A stretch of 64,000 nt of DNA, from assembly GCA_963920765.1 (NCBI GenBank), contig OY987250.1, forward strand, positions 5,828,001 through 5,892,000. Reading direction: 5' to 3'. The DNA comes from Ulota crispa. Taxonomy: Eukaryota; Streptophyta; Bryopsida; Orthotrichales; Orthotrichaceae. The notes below the pieces were generated by a model, which was not told where the DNA came from, did no database searches, and was given only the letters and a program-made list of their open reading frames with translations. Within the stretch, counting starts at the first letter, position 1; the number at the start of each line of letters is the position of its first letter. Positions 40,413 to 52,589 of the stretch are shown piece by piece. Both the position numbers and the translations under genes were made by a program.

Positions 40413-42502
40413 TGTGTGTATTTATATTTAGGTGTTATTTCTGTGTTCAGATATTAATGCGGGTATCAATCGGATGAGGGGAAGAATAGACCTGTAATTC
40501 CGCTCATTAAGCGTAACTTAACTCGGCATTGTCCTCATTGCTCTTCCAACAAGAACAGGACGACGAGCTCCATCCTTAAGCTTCCTCGCCATAGCCAGTT
40601 TTGTCATGGCAACCTTGCGAAGAGCCTGATTTGGAAAAGGCAGGACGAATACGCTCACCACTAGTCCACAAATTTAGCCCTGGTCACTCAATTGGTCATC
40701 GAACGAGCATAAATTTGGACAACGCAATTCTTAGACGGATATATATAAATTTTGTTGTTATTGTTTAGTGGTGACATTTTAGGTTGGAGCTTTGATTGAC
40801 AGCAGTGGTGCTCCTCCTCCTTAAAGAATCTTTAAACTGCAGAAGGACATCCGCACCATTCCTCTTAAGATTCGACGGCGCCACCTCTAATTTGCAGAGC
40901 TTCGGGTGTCCCGTTTTATTGTAAGTGTTGCAATGCAGGCAGGTTTGAGAAGGTCCAAAGGTTGCGCTGGTTTTCTTCGTTCGAACAAGTGCAAACTTTG
41001 TGGTTGCAGGTTCTTGATTATTGTTCTTGTAGGCTTTTGCAACGAAATTCCACTTCCAAATGTTTTCCTTTAGGTCTAACTTCCATCTGATCGCGGTCAG
41101 CGTGTCTTTGTTTGAAATTGTCTGACATTGTAATATTTTGTCTGGAAATTGAATTGTTTTGGTGCAACTGTCAATCGGACCGCCTCTCTTTTATCACGAA
41201 GTGTTTCTGTACGGAGTTGGAGTTTAGTGTTATCAGAAACAGTTAATAGATAATGACGGCTTGATACAAAATAGTCATACATACTTTTGAAGCGAGTTTA
41301 TTGTTGCAGCACGAATCGAAAGTCATGAACCTTACGATTTCAAGAACTTAAAGCTACCAGTGTTTTGCTTTGTGATAATCGATGAGGCAATGTATGTTGT
41401 GTGAAGGTTCTTCAAGATTTCTTCTTTTCTGTTCACGAAGGAGTAGGGATTAGTTGCAGCTTCGTAGTTTCTTAGTTAGAAAGGGAGCATTCTAAAGTTT
41501 GTATCGAGCTGCATTTGTGTTAAAGATTTTAAGTAAGTTAAGCTGAGCTAACATGCCCGAGGTATAAGGAACTGTTCTGTTCTCTGATGGAATTTAGAGG
41601 CGGATGTTGCAGGAGCTGGAAGAGTGTGAGCTTGGTTTGAGGCTTAGTCAGTCTCTGTTCCATAAAGCTGCACAACTGTTTCAGAAACGGAGATACGAGA
41701 ATAGGGATAGGAACCAGTTGCTGGCCAATTTCGTGAGGACATGGAACGTAGAGAGAAGGTTTTCTCTGGCTTCATGTGGATATGGATGGAGTACTTGTTG
41801 GCAAGCTGTAAAGAAGCAAGTCGGATGAACCTGAGGGAGCGGTAACCCTATTATATCTTCAGGTGGTGCATTTCTGCCTGCCTCCTCCGCATGAGAGGTG
41901 CGCCTCCCTTCTCCATTCCAGCTCCTCCCATCTCCAGCTTCTATATGATTGATAGAGATGGAGTGCCATCTAAGCCAGTGTGTTTCATCAACCCCAACGT
42001 CTGAGCAGCCCGTAGTAACTAGTAAAATACAATGTATTTTTCTAGTATTTGCAATGCATCCACACCTTTACTACATTTGAGCTCAACAAAGAAGTTAGAA
42101 TATAGATCAATGCTGTGCTAGTGAGGTAGTCAAGATCCCAAATTAGAACTTTTTGTTGGTAGCAAATGCCAGTTATACAGCAGCGTACATACTATGTCCT
42201 ATGGTTGCTTGGTCGTTTAATGGTTAAACCAGTTGAGTGCTGGCTTTGGCCTTTGTTATACTCGCAGAAGTCAGTTTGGGATAGAGTGATTAGGAATGCC
42301 ATTAGCTGATTACTTTGTGTCTTGAAACCGCCTTACTATTTCATTACGTTTTTTTCCTTCAGTATCTGCAAATGGATTAGAGTGAACCCCGTTATTTCTT
42401 TTCTTTTTTTTGATCTGTTTTAGTTCTTTCTAGCATTTCGCATCTAGTGTATGCGTATCTGCTCCCCCTTGTTGGAAAACTGGTCAACACTATTTGTATA
42501 TA
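40413..42502. other. Upstream region of the CLASSY-like gene; possible 5' leader
   Basis: Intergenic region between divergent DIS3 and the SNF2 gene. The stretch 40480-41830 is less AT-rich than the spacers and may hold non-coding leader exons. One ORF (41604-41828, 74 aa, starting LQELEECELG after Met) has no recognisable domain and no proven splice partner; I cannot decide whether it is coding. Confidence 0.35.
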
Positions 42503-42817
42503 GGGGAAATTTCATGGATACCCCTGAAGTTTGCAATATTTTCATAGATACCCCTGCTTTTTCAGAAATTTCACAAATACCTTTGGACCAAAAAACTTAA
42601 GCATTTGTTTTGTTGTGCATGCTACTTCCCTTTTTTCTTTGTGCGCATGCATAACAAGAAAGAAGTAGTGTGCGCACAAAGGGAGAAGGAAGTGACATGC
42701 ATATCAAAACAAAGGCCTAAATGTTTTGGACCAAGGGTATTTGTGATATTTCTGAAAAGCAGGGGTATCTATGAAAACATTGCAAATTTCAGGGGTATGT
42801 ATCCAGGAAATTTTCTC
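42503..42817. mobile_element. Mutator-like MITE, 315 bp, 9-bp target duplication
   Basis: The ends GGGGAAATTTCATGGATAC and, reverse strand, GAGAAAATTTCCTGGATAC are directly flanked by TTGTATATA (42494-42502 and 42818-42826), a perfect 9-bp duplication as made by MULE transposases. The ORF at 42605-42856 lies largely inside it and is not a gene. Confidence 0.87.
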
Positions 42818-42910
42818 TTGTATATATCGAATTTCCCTTTGCTAACCAGCCCTTAGGTGGTAAACTTATGTCTGAAGTCTTGGGTTGAATTCCTGTTTGG
42901 CAGGGTAGCC

Positions 42911-45900
42911 ATGAAAAGAGGAAAAGGGATAGAAAGGGGGAGGCCTTTGTCAAGGCAGAGACGAGGCAGTGGTGAGTGTTCTACATCTGTAGAGTCTTCC
43001 TCACGAGCCTCTCACGGTATGCAATTCCCAGTTGCCTCCGCAGTGGATACATTCACACGGAGGAAGGAAGCGAACCAAACTGTCAAGCAGTGCGACTCGG
43101 ATGACTTCAGCCGTGATGATTATTACGCTGACAGAAAAAAACGCATACCGGACGACGTAGAGTCTGAGAAGCCGGGTAAGAAACAGCTTTAAAAGGGTGT
43201 GACGTAAACAGTCTCTGTTTTCGTTCACTAACCTCGAACATTGTGTAAGTGGAATTGTTTTTCCTTTACCAGAGGTCCGATCTTTAACCCTTCTAAATTC
43301 ATTTACTAGTTTGTAGTTGAAAAAGGACGTTGTCAGCTGCGTTGCTTCTATCTAACTGAAAAGCACATGCTATATCACTAGTTTGGATTCTTTGGCTCAA
43401 AAATGGATACTTGAAGCAGAATTGGAAGCTTATTGCGATGGTTCTTGGTGGGATGTTGAGATCCTGGAGAAGGATGATGATGAATACTACGTGCACTATC
43501 AAAAATTTCCTGATCAAAGCGATCAATGGGTACCCATAGTTCATCTCCGGGTACGGAGTAGGACCTCATATTTAAGTGACTGCCAAGGGGTCCTTCCTGG
43601 GACCGATGTGTGCGTGATGACTCGGCACCCGCATGCAGACCAAATGACCCCAGTACGTCTAACCCCACCCCTGGTCCTCCTTCTTTTTTCTTCATAGTTT
43701 CTTACTGAGATTGTAATTACCGATGATGTTATTCCAACTCTATTGGATACATAGGAGTGCGGAGGAGTCAATATTGTTACTCTTGTGGTTTTCATAAATG
43801 AACTTACAAGGTTAATTAGTTACCTTTATTTGATCCTTTTAGTTACGGGTTTCTCTTCTAATACTGGGTGGTGATGGTTGTGGAAAACAGGCATGGTACG
43901 ATGCACGAATAATTGACCTTGAGAGAAAGCCACACACTCCAAAAGCGTGCAAGTGCTGGTTTCGGATAGCTCTCTACACTATACCAGATATCCTTCCATC
44001 TGATTACAGCCAGAGACAGCGTTTGCCAGTCTCGTCGAACACTGTGACTTTGAGAAAGATGAGTATTATGAGAGAAGCAAAAGACATGTCGTTTCATGGT
44101 ATTGTCGCTGCCTCTTTACCTAGCGTCAAAAATTCTCGAAAGAGATGGGCGAAAGATGGATCACGGTGGTATTCCTCTCTATATACCATCAGCACCTCCC
44201 CCCAGGACCGCAGCTGCTCAGTTGAGAGCAGAGTAGCTGGAGGAAGTTTAGGCCCTTCTCTTTCTGAGGGCCATAGCCCAGTAATGTCCTTCGGCGCTTT
44301 CCTGGTAGAGGAGGAAATCGAGGGTAATTCATCGAGTGTAAGACTTGATGGACGGGATGGAGATGCTGTTGGTGTTCCTGTTGCTTCTGATTGCAAAGTG
44401 CAACCCATGCCTCTTGACATGGACGATGCTGCAGTTTGTGAGATCAATGAAGTGCTCGATAGTAGTATCAAGTATCAAGACAGATACTCTAGTGATGAAA
44501 GTGATGAAAGGGCAACAAGCTTGGAGAGGGTGGAAGATATTGGGGATAATCCGAATCCAACATGTAACTCGGAGAGTTTGGGTTATCCTGGCGAAGATCT
44601 AGATGAAGTGGTTGTTTCCGATCTTCACTGCTTGGAGCCAGCAGAGCAAAGCCCATTGAATCCAATTTCTGTGACGCCAGATGAATCATCTCCCTCACCT
44701 TCTGTTCAGATTGTAGCTTCAGCTCCAGTGACTATTCAGCCCGTTGAAGTAGCTACGTCTTCTGAGGGTTCTGACGTGGATTTAGCCGAACTGTTGGAAG
44801 AAAGTGCCGTTGACCTAGCAATTGCTCCGACTGATAAGCCAGCTACATCTTCTGAGAATTTTGATGGAGATGGGTTTGCGGATTACCTATTACGAAGCAT
44901 CCCAAGGAATGTTCGTGTCGCTGAAAACTGCGGTGCTAAACCAAATTTTGCTGAAAAGCATGCTACTAAACGAAGGATTGCTGAACATCATGGTTTGAAA
45001 CGACGTCGGTTACATGCAAACGTCAAATTTTCGTTTCAAGATATCTGCAGTAAAGGAAGGTTGAAAACGAATCCTTCTCCTCGTTCTGTGCTGCAACGTA
45101 CTGAACAGCTTTCCCTGAAGAGAACTGTGAAGGAGAGATCAACAGTCTATCCATCCAAAAGTCTAGAAACATTTCGAGCAACTCTGGCTAGTTTTCCTGT
45201 CAAAGGCGGCAGAAACCTTGATGGGATTGCCCCGACTGGATTGGAGGATTATGCTGATGAGTTGGAAGGATTGCTCGTAGATGTAGATGAAAGCTTCGAT
45301 ATGACTGTGCGGGAACTCCTAGCATCGAAGGAAGCATCCAAGACTGGGTGCCCTCCACAGGTTACAGTTCCATTAGCTGTTGTGTTACCATTTTGAATTG
45401 GGTCCTCTTTTTGGTGCAGAAGCTCAAATGCCGTGTTTTTGCTTACTACTATTTTCAACTGCAGAAATGGATGCTTAAGATTGGACTATACTGTATGATG
45501 TCTTTCTTGATGTGGTCTACATAAAATTCTTCGGCAGCACCTCCTAGACTTGGTTTGATAACTGATGTCCAGTGCTGTTATGCCAGGTTGTGAAGGAGAA
45601 AAGGTTAAAGAAGGTTGTGAAAGAGATAGCTGCTTTCCCAAAACTTGTTGAGAAAGAGATCACCTACGCTGAGTTATTTGAAACAGTGTCACCGGTCCAG
45701 CTTGACATCCCGTCCGAGGAGAAGGGTACCGCAGAGGAGTCCGGTTTGTTGCCATCATGGAATCCTCTTTTGGATTCAGTGGGTCCAGCACTTCCGTATG
45801 AGATGAAAGACGACCCACTTGCAGATGTTTGGGAAGCCATGCGTGTTGCACAGAAAAGTGAAGAAGAGGTGAGTGAAAAGATATATGGTTTTCCATAAAT

Positions 45901-48900
45901 CTTATTGCTATTTGATAAACCCGGGTTTTTTGTTCGTAGCATTTTATAATTCTTTTCTGCAATATTGTGTATCGATTATGCGCATTACTTATTTAGATTG
46001 CGATGCTGTATCAAACGTCTAGGAGCGGTGGTGGAGAAACTTATGGCATTCTGACGTTTTCTTGTTTCTTTGAATAAGGCCGATGGATGGGTGAAGGATA
46101 TAGTAGAAGAATGTACCAACTTACGTGGTACATGTGAACATCCCGATGGGATTATATATTCGGAACATGGCACTCTCAAATTTGATCAAGAAGTTGGTGA
46201 AGTTTGTGAAGTCTGTGGTATCATTGTGAATGATATAAAGGATATGTGGGCGCGTGATGTAAGATCATCTTGCTCTTCTGCCCTGCTTGACTATTGTCGT
46301 AATTGTTGCTTTAGATAAGCTTGTGTTCACAGGAAGTCAATGGAGCCACATTGGTACGTGCCATATGCTGTCCACGCAGGAGTTTCTAATGGAATATTTG
46401 GTGTCGCTCTGGTGTGATCAGATCCCGAGTTTTAATTTGGTTTCGAGCACGTCCTTTTAGTACATGATGTTTGCAGTATGGAGTCCTCTTTGAGATATGG
46501 TCCTTGCATCTGAATCGCAATTCTTATAAGGATTTAACATTTCTTGATCTTTTGATGATGTGGTGTGGGCTCCAGAATGCTAAAAGGATCGGAGGAACTA
46601 GAGAAGGCAATGATGACAGCGATGCGGAAAATTACGACTGTGATCAGGATACACTGCCCTGTGGGGATCCAGACGACGAAAAGCAGAAAGAACAGAATAA
46701 CATCGACAGAGATTCGAATTTTGAACTGATACCTGATCTTGCCAAGCACATGCAGAGGCATCAGAAACAAGGATTTCAATTCTTATGGCGTAATCTGGAT
46801 GGACAAGGTTCCAGTGGGAATACTTGTTTCGAGAAAGGAGGATGTGTTCTCTCTCACGCTCCTGGCACAGGGAAAACTTTTCTGATCATCAGTTTTCTGC
46901 ACAGCTATATGCAGGTTAGATTCTAATCTTTTGTCGTGGTCAGTCTTATGGGTGTGCATCCTTGAAGAGCATGTAACTGAGTACCTAATCACACAGCCTT
47001 CAAGCTTGTGAAGCGAAAGAAGGTTGTATTACAAGAGTGCTCATTGAGCTTTCTCTTACGACTACTGCATGGGCTTCGTGTATATGTTCAAAGATCTTAC
47101 CTTCATGACTTTGCAGATGAAACGGATAAATCTTCCGAGACCAATTTCGTTGTCGTTCTTATCTATGTCCACCCCTTTTTTCATTGCCCTTTCTCTGTTG
47201 CACTCAACGTAGATTCTTCATTCAATGCTGTATCGAAGCCGTTGTATTGACGAATTCTTTCATATCTCTTATCAATGGACAGTATTCTGCCACCAAGAAC
47301 ATTCTTGTGATATTGCGACTCCTTCTATTTCACGCTACTAGTGTGCGGAAGATCAAACAGACGGGAACATGCTCTAGTCTCAAAATGTTATTGTTTATGT
47401 ATACTTTCTGAGTATATATGTTCTAAGTGCTTGCCCGGGCTTACTTTTTCATCGTTGGTATTGCTGCAAAAGACTGATGTGTGATTTCTTTTTTCTGCCT
47501 CCAGAAATATCCTAAAACCCGACCGATTATTCTTGCACCAAAAATTATGTTACAACCGTGGGAGAGGGAATTTAGGAAATGGAATGTAGACATTCCCGTG
47601 TACAACTTTAATAAAGCAGATGAACAAGGACGAACACTTTTCCAACAGCACGAGGAAGCTGGACGTATTCGGTTGAAGCACAGTGGAAGATCACAAGGGA
47701 AGAAGCTGCTTGTCTACCGCGAGGTATTTAAACAAAGACCATTTTTTTGCTGTTTTTCTTCATGTGTTCCGGTTGTCCAGCACTACCAGGACTTAATGTT
47801 CTGTTGATTGTATATTTAACTCTTTCTTTCTTTCATAAAAAAATGGCAGGCAATGCTCTGGCAATGGATCGAGACACAAAGCGTGCTGCTCATAAGTTAC
47901 CCAATGTTTAACAACTTATACAAAACATCTCCTTCCGACACCAGGATGTTCAGGATAAGGACGTTAATTCTTGAGCGTCCTACCTTGATGATACTTGATG
48001 AAGGGCATGTTGTTCGAAATAGACAAGCCCAAGTTCTAAAACAACTGAATGCTGTCAAGACTCCACTGCGAGTAATGTTGTCAGGTTCGATACAAATTCC
48101 TCTTGTTACTTATTCGACATAATAAATTGTCCTATGCGGAGTATGTTTCAATGAACTTGGATATTATTCGTAGTAATTGAACGATTTGTGGTGGTTGCAA
48201 TAATTGCTGCCAGCTCATTAAATACTGGACTTACTTACATCAGGAAATGGGAACAGACTTCGCTTTCTTTCCGAGTGATGTGCATCTTGGCAGCAATCAC
48301 TTTCAATGAAGGTGATCGGCTGTATCTGAAAGGCGCAACTAACTCCCTTTTTGTTATAAAGTTAGACGTATAAATGTCTTAAGTCATTTTTATCTAAGAC
48401 GCAATATTTTGTTCATAACGCTTTGGGCTTAACAATGTACACTTTCATCCCAGGTATATATATATATAATATATATTTTTGCTAAAGCCACACCCAAAAT
48501 TGCTAACGCCACACCCCTATAAGCATGTATTTTGCAAATTTAATGCTATTTTTTCATTCAAGTGGTGCATCATTCATTTAATCAAGGCATTACCGGCACC
48601 TTCTTGAAAGAAAGAACTTTTATTGCACCATTGCTACTTTTTTAATGTGTTTTTGCTTTAAATATTTCAAAAGTCTTATATTTTTAGTTTCAAATTCAAG
48701 CACCTCCATTTTTTTTGAATACAACATTAGAATGATAAAGGTGAAACAAATCTTTTAATCCAAATTTCAAAAATCAACATGAAATTCTCATAGTTCATGC
48801 TCAAAGCACACCTTGGGGTGTGGCGTTAGCAATTTTGGGTGTGGTTTTAACAATCAAACTTGAATACATTACTACGATTATTTTTATTATTGCTTTTGTA

Positions 48901-51379
48901 TATTTTGTTTATTCTGTTAGCAATTTCGAAGGTCTTGGGGTAGTTTTCGTGTGAACACACATTATTCACCTGGTCCTTATCCCTCGCAAGATTTGGTGAT
49001 TGGGTGACATGATATTCATAACTCGTAGGAGATAAGAAACGAATCAAATCTGGTATTTAGTTTGTACTTGTCACTGCTCGGGCAAGTGTGTTTGTTCCTC
49101 GTGCTTCTATTTATGTATTCTTTCAGTGTGGTGGTGTCCATGGAAAGAACAGTGAGACAAAGTAATCCTTATCTCAATCTGGGACCACTTCAAGGGGTAG
49201 CCGGATAAGTAAGAATTGTGGAGAAATTTCAGTGAGGGAGGAAAAAATCCCTCTGTTGAGAGAACTTAACGCTTGTCACACAATCATTAATGTATCTGCC
49301 TCTCGTGTTTCAAATAGAACTTTGTTCTGATAGTGGGACTACTGTATCAGGTACCCTATTCCAAAACAATTTCGAGGAGCTTTACACGTGCCTCAATGCC
49401 GTACGGTCTGGATTTGCAGTAACATTTGCTAAGGCTGCTGGTTTAAAGCTTAATATCCATCAGGTACACAATCACCTGTCTCCTGAGCGTTTCAGATCGT
49501 TCGTTATTGTATTTGGCACTTACTGTCCTGTTTTCCGTGCAAGCTCACATTTGTTTAGGTCAGTTTCTCCATTTTTCTTTTCTTTTGAGAGGTCACCTAT
49601 CAATGAAGTGATGGGGAGAGCACTTTCATTTCTCGATATAAACAGAGTTTTCTTTTGTAGCTTAGCTGTTTTGGATACCCGCGTACTCTATTCACAGCAA
49701 AATGACGCGAAAGGCTGCAATTATCGTTTGCAGGAAATCGAATGTGACAACGAGAGCGAGCAGTTGGCGATAGAACGGAAGGAAAAAGCTTATAAAATTG
49801 CAGAATCACAAGCAAGGAAGCTATTCATTGAGGAGATTGGTAATAAGATTGACAAAGGACAAAAGACCAAGGCATCCTGTGGATCACTTGCTCAGGGTCT
49901 TGAACAGTTACGCCGATTGACTAGTCCCTTTATACATCATTACACCGGCGGTGTTTTGCGGAATCTTCCTCCTCTGCGAGACTTTGCAATAATGTTCCAA
50001 CCGTCAGCTTTACAAGAAAAGATGATCCAGAACTTGGAAATAAGAATGGGAGACAAGACAATGCTGGAAAGGGAGTGTTTACTGTCACTAGTTTGTATTC
50101 ATCCTACCCTCTTTTCACAGCATAATGTTGGGAAAACCCTGACCGACCTACTACCGCCAGCGGTAATGTTTTCACCGAATTCTCAGATCCCGTCATAGGA
50201 TTTTCTTTTTGTAGTAACACTGAACGAATGTACCACTGGAAATACCCTGGTAGAATGGCCAGGGCGTTCCCCTCGTTTGTTTGTGTTGCTTTTTGTCCCT
50301 TCACTGGACTTTGTTACTTCATTTTCAATCTAAATTCTGGTTGTGTAATTACGTGGGTGGAAATATCTTCTTTTGTGCAGGAGATGAAACAAGTGGCCTC
50401 TAATCGAGACCCAGCCGTAGGAGTGAAGACACGGTTCGTGATAAATCTACTCAAGCACTTACGCTATGGTCAGGAGAAAATCCTCATCTTTTGTCAGAAT
50501 TTAGATCCTCTTTTACTTGTGGAAGAGATGCTACGGAAGCAGTTTGACTGGGTTCGGGAACGCGAGGTTTTGCAAATTGACGGAAAGGTTCAATCGGATG
50601 AGAGACAGAGTATTATAGAACGGTTTAACGATCCAAACGGCAGGATCCGAGTCTTGCTGGCATCAACAAAAGCGTGCGGGGAGGGCGTCACTTTAACTGG
50701 AGCTTCTCGTGTTGTCTTTATGGACGTTCTTTGGAATCCTGCTGTTATTCGACAGGCCATTCATCGTGCATTCCGCATTGGACAGGAGAATATTGTGCAC
50801 GTGTACAGACTGGTGATAGCAGGTAATGCATTCAAAAAAACTCTCTCTTGGTAAGTGCATTCGTTTCTAAGGATTATCATCAAAGCAGTAGTTGAATTGA
50901 ACGTTGAGTCGAAAACTTCACTCTAAAAGCTTTTGGCTGACATTTAAAGGTATCCAGTGACGACTTCTATTTTGTAAACGTGATGTCTAGGAACCTTTGA
51001 AGAAGCCAAATACCGAAGGATGGTCTGGAAGGACCATAAATCCCAAGCTATTTTCTTTGAGAGCCAGGAGACTGTGGAGAAGACCATGAGCTCCCAGATA
51101 GGTTTCTGGGAGGTTAAGAAGCAATTTAGCAAGGACCTCGCGCTCAACGAGCTTTGTCGACAAGATTCTGAATCTGACCAACCAGCATTTAAACATATCT
51201 TCAGGCATGGTGGTTTCTTTGATGATGACTACAAGGATGATCCGGAGGGCAAGGGCATAGATGCCACGGATTGGTTGCGAGGCATCGAGGGTGCTGACTG
51301 TTTTGATTTAGAGACTGATGATAGTAGCGGTGACGATGGCGACACTGAAGACTTTGATGGCCTCGACGAAGATGTGTAG
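42911..51379 (+). CDS. CLASSY-like SNF2 chromatin protein (RNA-directed DNA methylation)
   Basis: SNF2-type ATPase of the plant CLASSY class; these recruit RNA polymerase IV to make silencing siRNAs in the nucleus. Exons: 42911-43175 (less certain), 43382-43652, 43891-45360, 45587-45868, 46079-46258, optional 46333-46353, 46576-46914, 47505-47723, 47850-48084, 49351-49463, 49734-50162, 50381-50822, 50991-51379; about 1,540 aa. The N-terminal exon is basic/Ser-rich. Exon 2 begins the CLASSY N-terminal module (EAYCDGSWWDVEILEKD). Zinc-knuckle-like CEVCG precedes the helicase: Walker A HAPGTGKTF, DEGH box LDEGHVV, SGTLFQNNF, C-terminal lobe LIFCQN and VLLASTKACGEGVTL, and motif VI QAIHRAFRIGQ. 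The tail is acidic. The helicase core looks complete. Problem: exon 1 ends in phase 1 but exon 2 needs phase 2, so a junction or small exon is missing from my model. From exon 2 on, all phases agree. The 1.27 kb intron 48085-49350 holds a MITE. Confidence 0.85.
48481..48855. mobile_element. MITE in SNF2 intron, GCCACACCCAAAATTGC arms
   Basis: GCCACACCCAAAATTGCTAA near the left end is repeated inverted at the right end (TTAGCAATTTTGGGTGTGG). No certain target duplication. It lies in the intron that splits the SGT helicase motif and does not touch the splice sites. Confidence 0.7.
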
Positions 51380-51462
51380 GTCTCACACGCTTTATTTAGG
51401 ACAAGACCTGGGAGAACTTGAGAAAAGACGCCAGCAATGTGGACTCGTGGGCAATTACTCTG

Positions 51463-51794
51463 TTATTGAATGCTAACATGTAAATATTTGAGCTGCAGCA
51501 ATCTAACTTGCAGCTTCACAAACTGGGCGTTGCGTAATCTTGTTCGTGTTACCCACAGATAAATACATATACGTGGGAAGCAAGTCTTCTGGACAACTTT
51601 GATATCGACCATAACGGTGACAACACATTCAAATGCGTATACAAAGTTCAACCGTGGGACTTGCTCCATGGATTCATTATCTGGTTCATCTGGCTTGAAA
51701 GGTGCGTCGCCGAAGACAAACCCACAACTAACAGTCCTCTGTAAAGCTTGGATGTGGCCATTTAAAGGTCCATCACCACCAATTCCCCAGCACC
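51463..51794 (-). pseudogene. Orphan exon-like ORF of unknown function
   Basis: On the reverse strand an acceptor-like TCAAATTTCAG precedes 51794. From there an open frame of about 110 codons runs to the stop at 51463. The peptide includes GGDGPLNGHIQALQ and CGFVFGDAPFKPDEPDNE, with coding-like composition, but I recognise no family. Upstream on the same strand lies only spacer and a decayed transposase, so the 5' exons are missing or very distant. It converges on the SNF2 gene, only 83 bp from its stop. It may be a gene fragment, or simply lie in the SNF2 3' UTR. Confidence 0.35.
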
Positions 51795-51879
51795 CTGAAA
51801 TTTGACGAAGAAAATTAGAGGTATCCTTTCTGAGTGAAAGTGATCTCCCCCTCTTTTTTTGCATTTCCTTTGGCAAGCG

Positions 51880-52560
51880 TAATGCATTTGGTCGTCTATA
51901 AAATGATTCCTAGAACACAAGTTTGAATACCATAGGCTTTACGAGGTATGCTTCAACGATTGGAGGTTTCTTATACTAGACCTACAGAGACTCACAAAAA
52001 TGAGTCACTGCTTGCTTTTACTTAAAACCAGACATATCTACTGCATTGATGAGGGTATACGTGTGTTATGAAGGCTAGATGAAAGGTATCCGAGTGTCTA
52101 GTATCTCTCACTAACTCATTTTTAGTTTTGTATATCTTCATCTCCTTCATATATTGTCAATGCTACGGAGAGTTGAGTTTAATTTCAGCAGCAAGTCTTG
52201 TAAGTGGAAAAGGTGTTTCTTCTCCTTCTCTAGTAGTATATTGTGCTTTTAATTCTTCTATACCATGACAAGGCCATTGTTTTTTGAAAAACAAAATAAT
52301 ATAATATCATTGCTACAAATGGGATGGGATGGAGCACTAGGAGAGTAGTCAAATGATTTATTACTAGTCAATATAGTGTTGAGAGAATTTGAAAGAAATG
52401 TCTTCTTGATGCTTAATTATTTGTGGGAGGAAGACTAATTGTGATTTTAGACCACTTTAGAAGGGCATGTATGAGAGTAGTGACAAGTGGAGGATTTAGT
52501 ATTGTTTTAGAAGCATGAAAAATGGTAAGGCAATAATTTAGCAATGAAATGAGTGTCTAG
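51880..52560. other. AT-rich spacer upstream of transposase fossil
   Basis: No open frame with a recognisable domain. The last few hundred bases probably belong to the N-terminal, DNA-binding part of the Tc1-like transposase but are too decayed to align by eye. Confidence 0.4.
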
Positions 52561-52589
52561 ATAGTGCAACGTGTGCATTGAATTTTGTA

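Noticed and set aside
42190-42240. tRNA-like text (GGTCGTTTAATGGTTAAACC)
   Set aside because: No acceptor stem, no T-loop box B and no complete cloverleaf can be drawn; only the D-loop-like part is present.
46466-46575. Extended 5' part of the SNF2 exon at 46576, open back to 46471
   Set aside because: The added peptide is hydrophobic and the DNA T-rich like an intron. An acceptor at 46575 keeps the same frame, so I use the shorter exon.
49464-49733. Open frame continuing through the intron between SNF2 exons at 49351 and 49734
   Set aside because: The intervening peptide is T/F-rich, has no counterpart in SNF2 proteins, and good donor and acceptor sites bracket it. A retained intron would keep frame but is unlikely.
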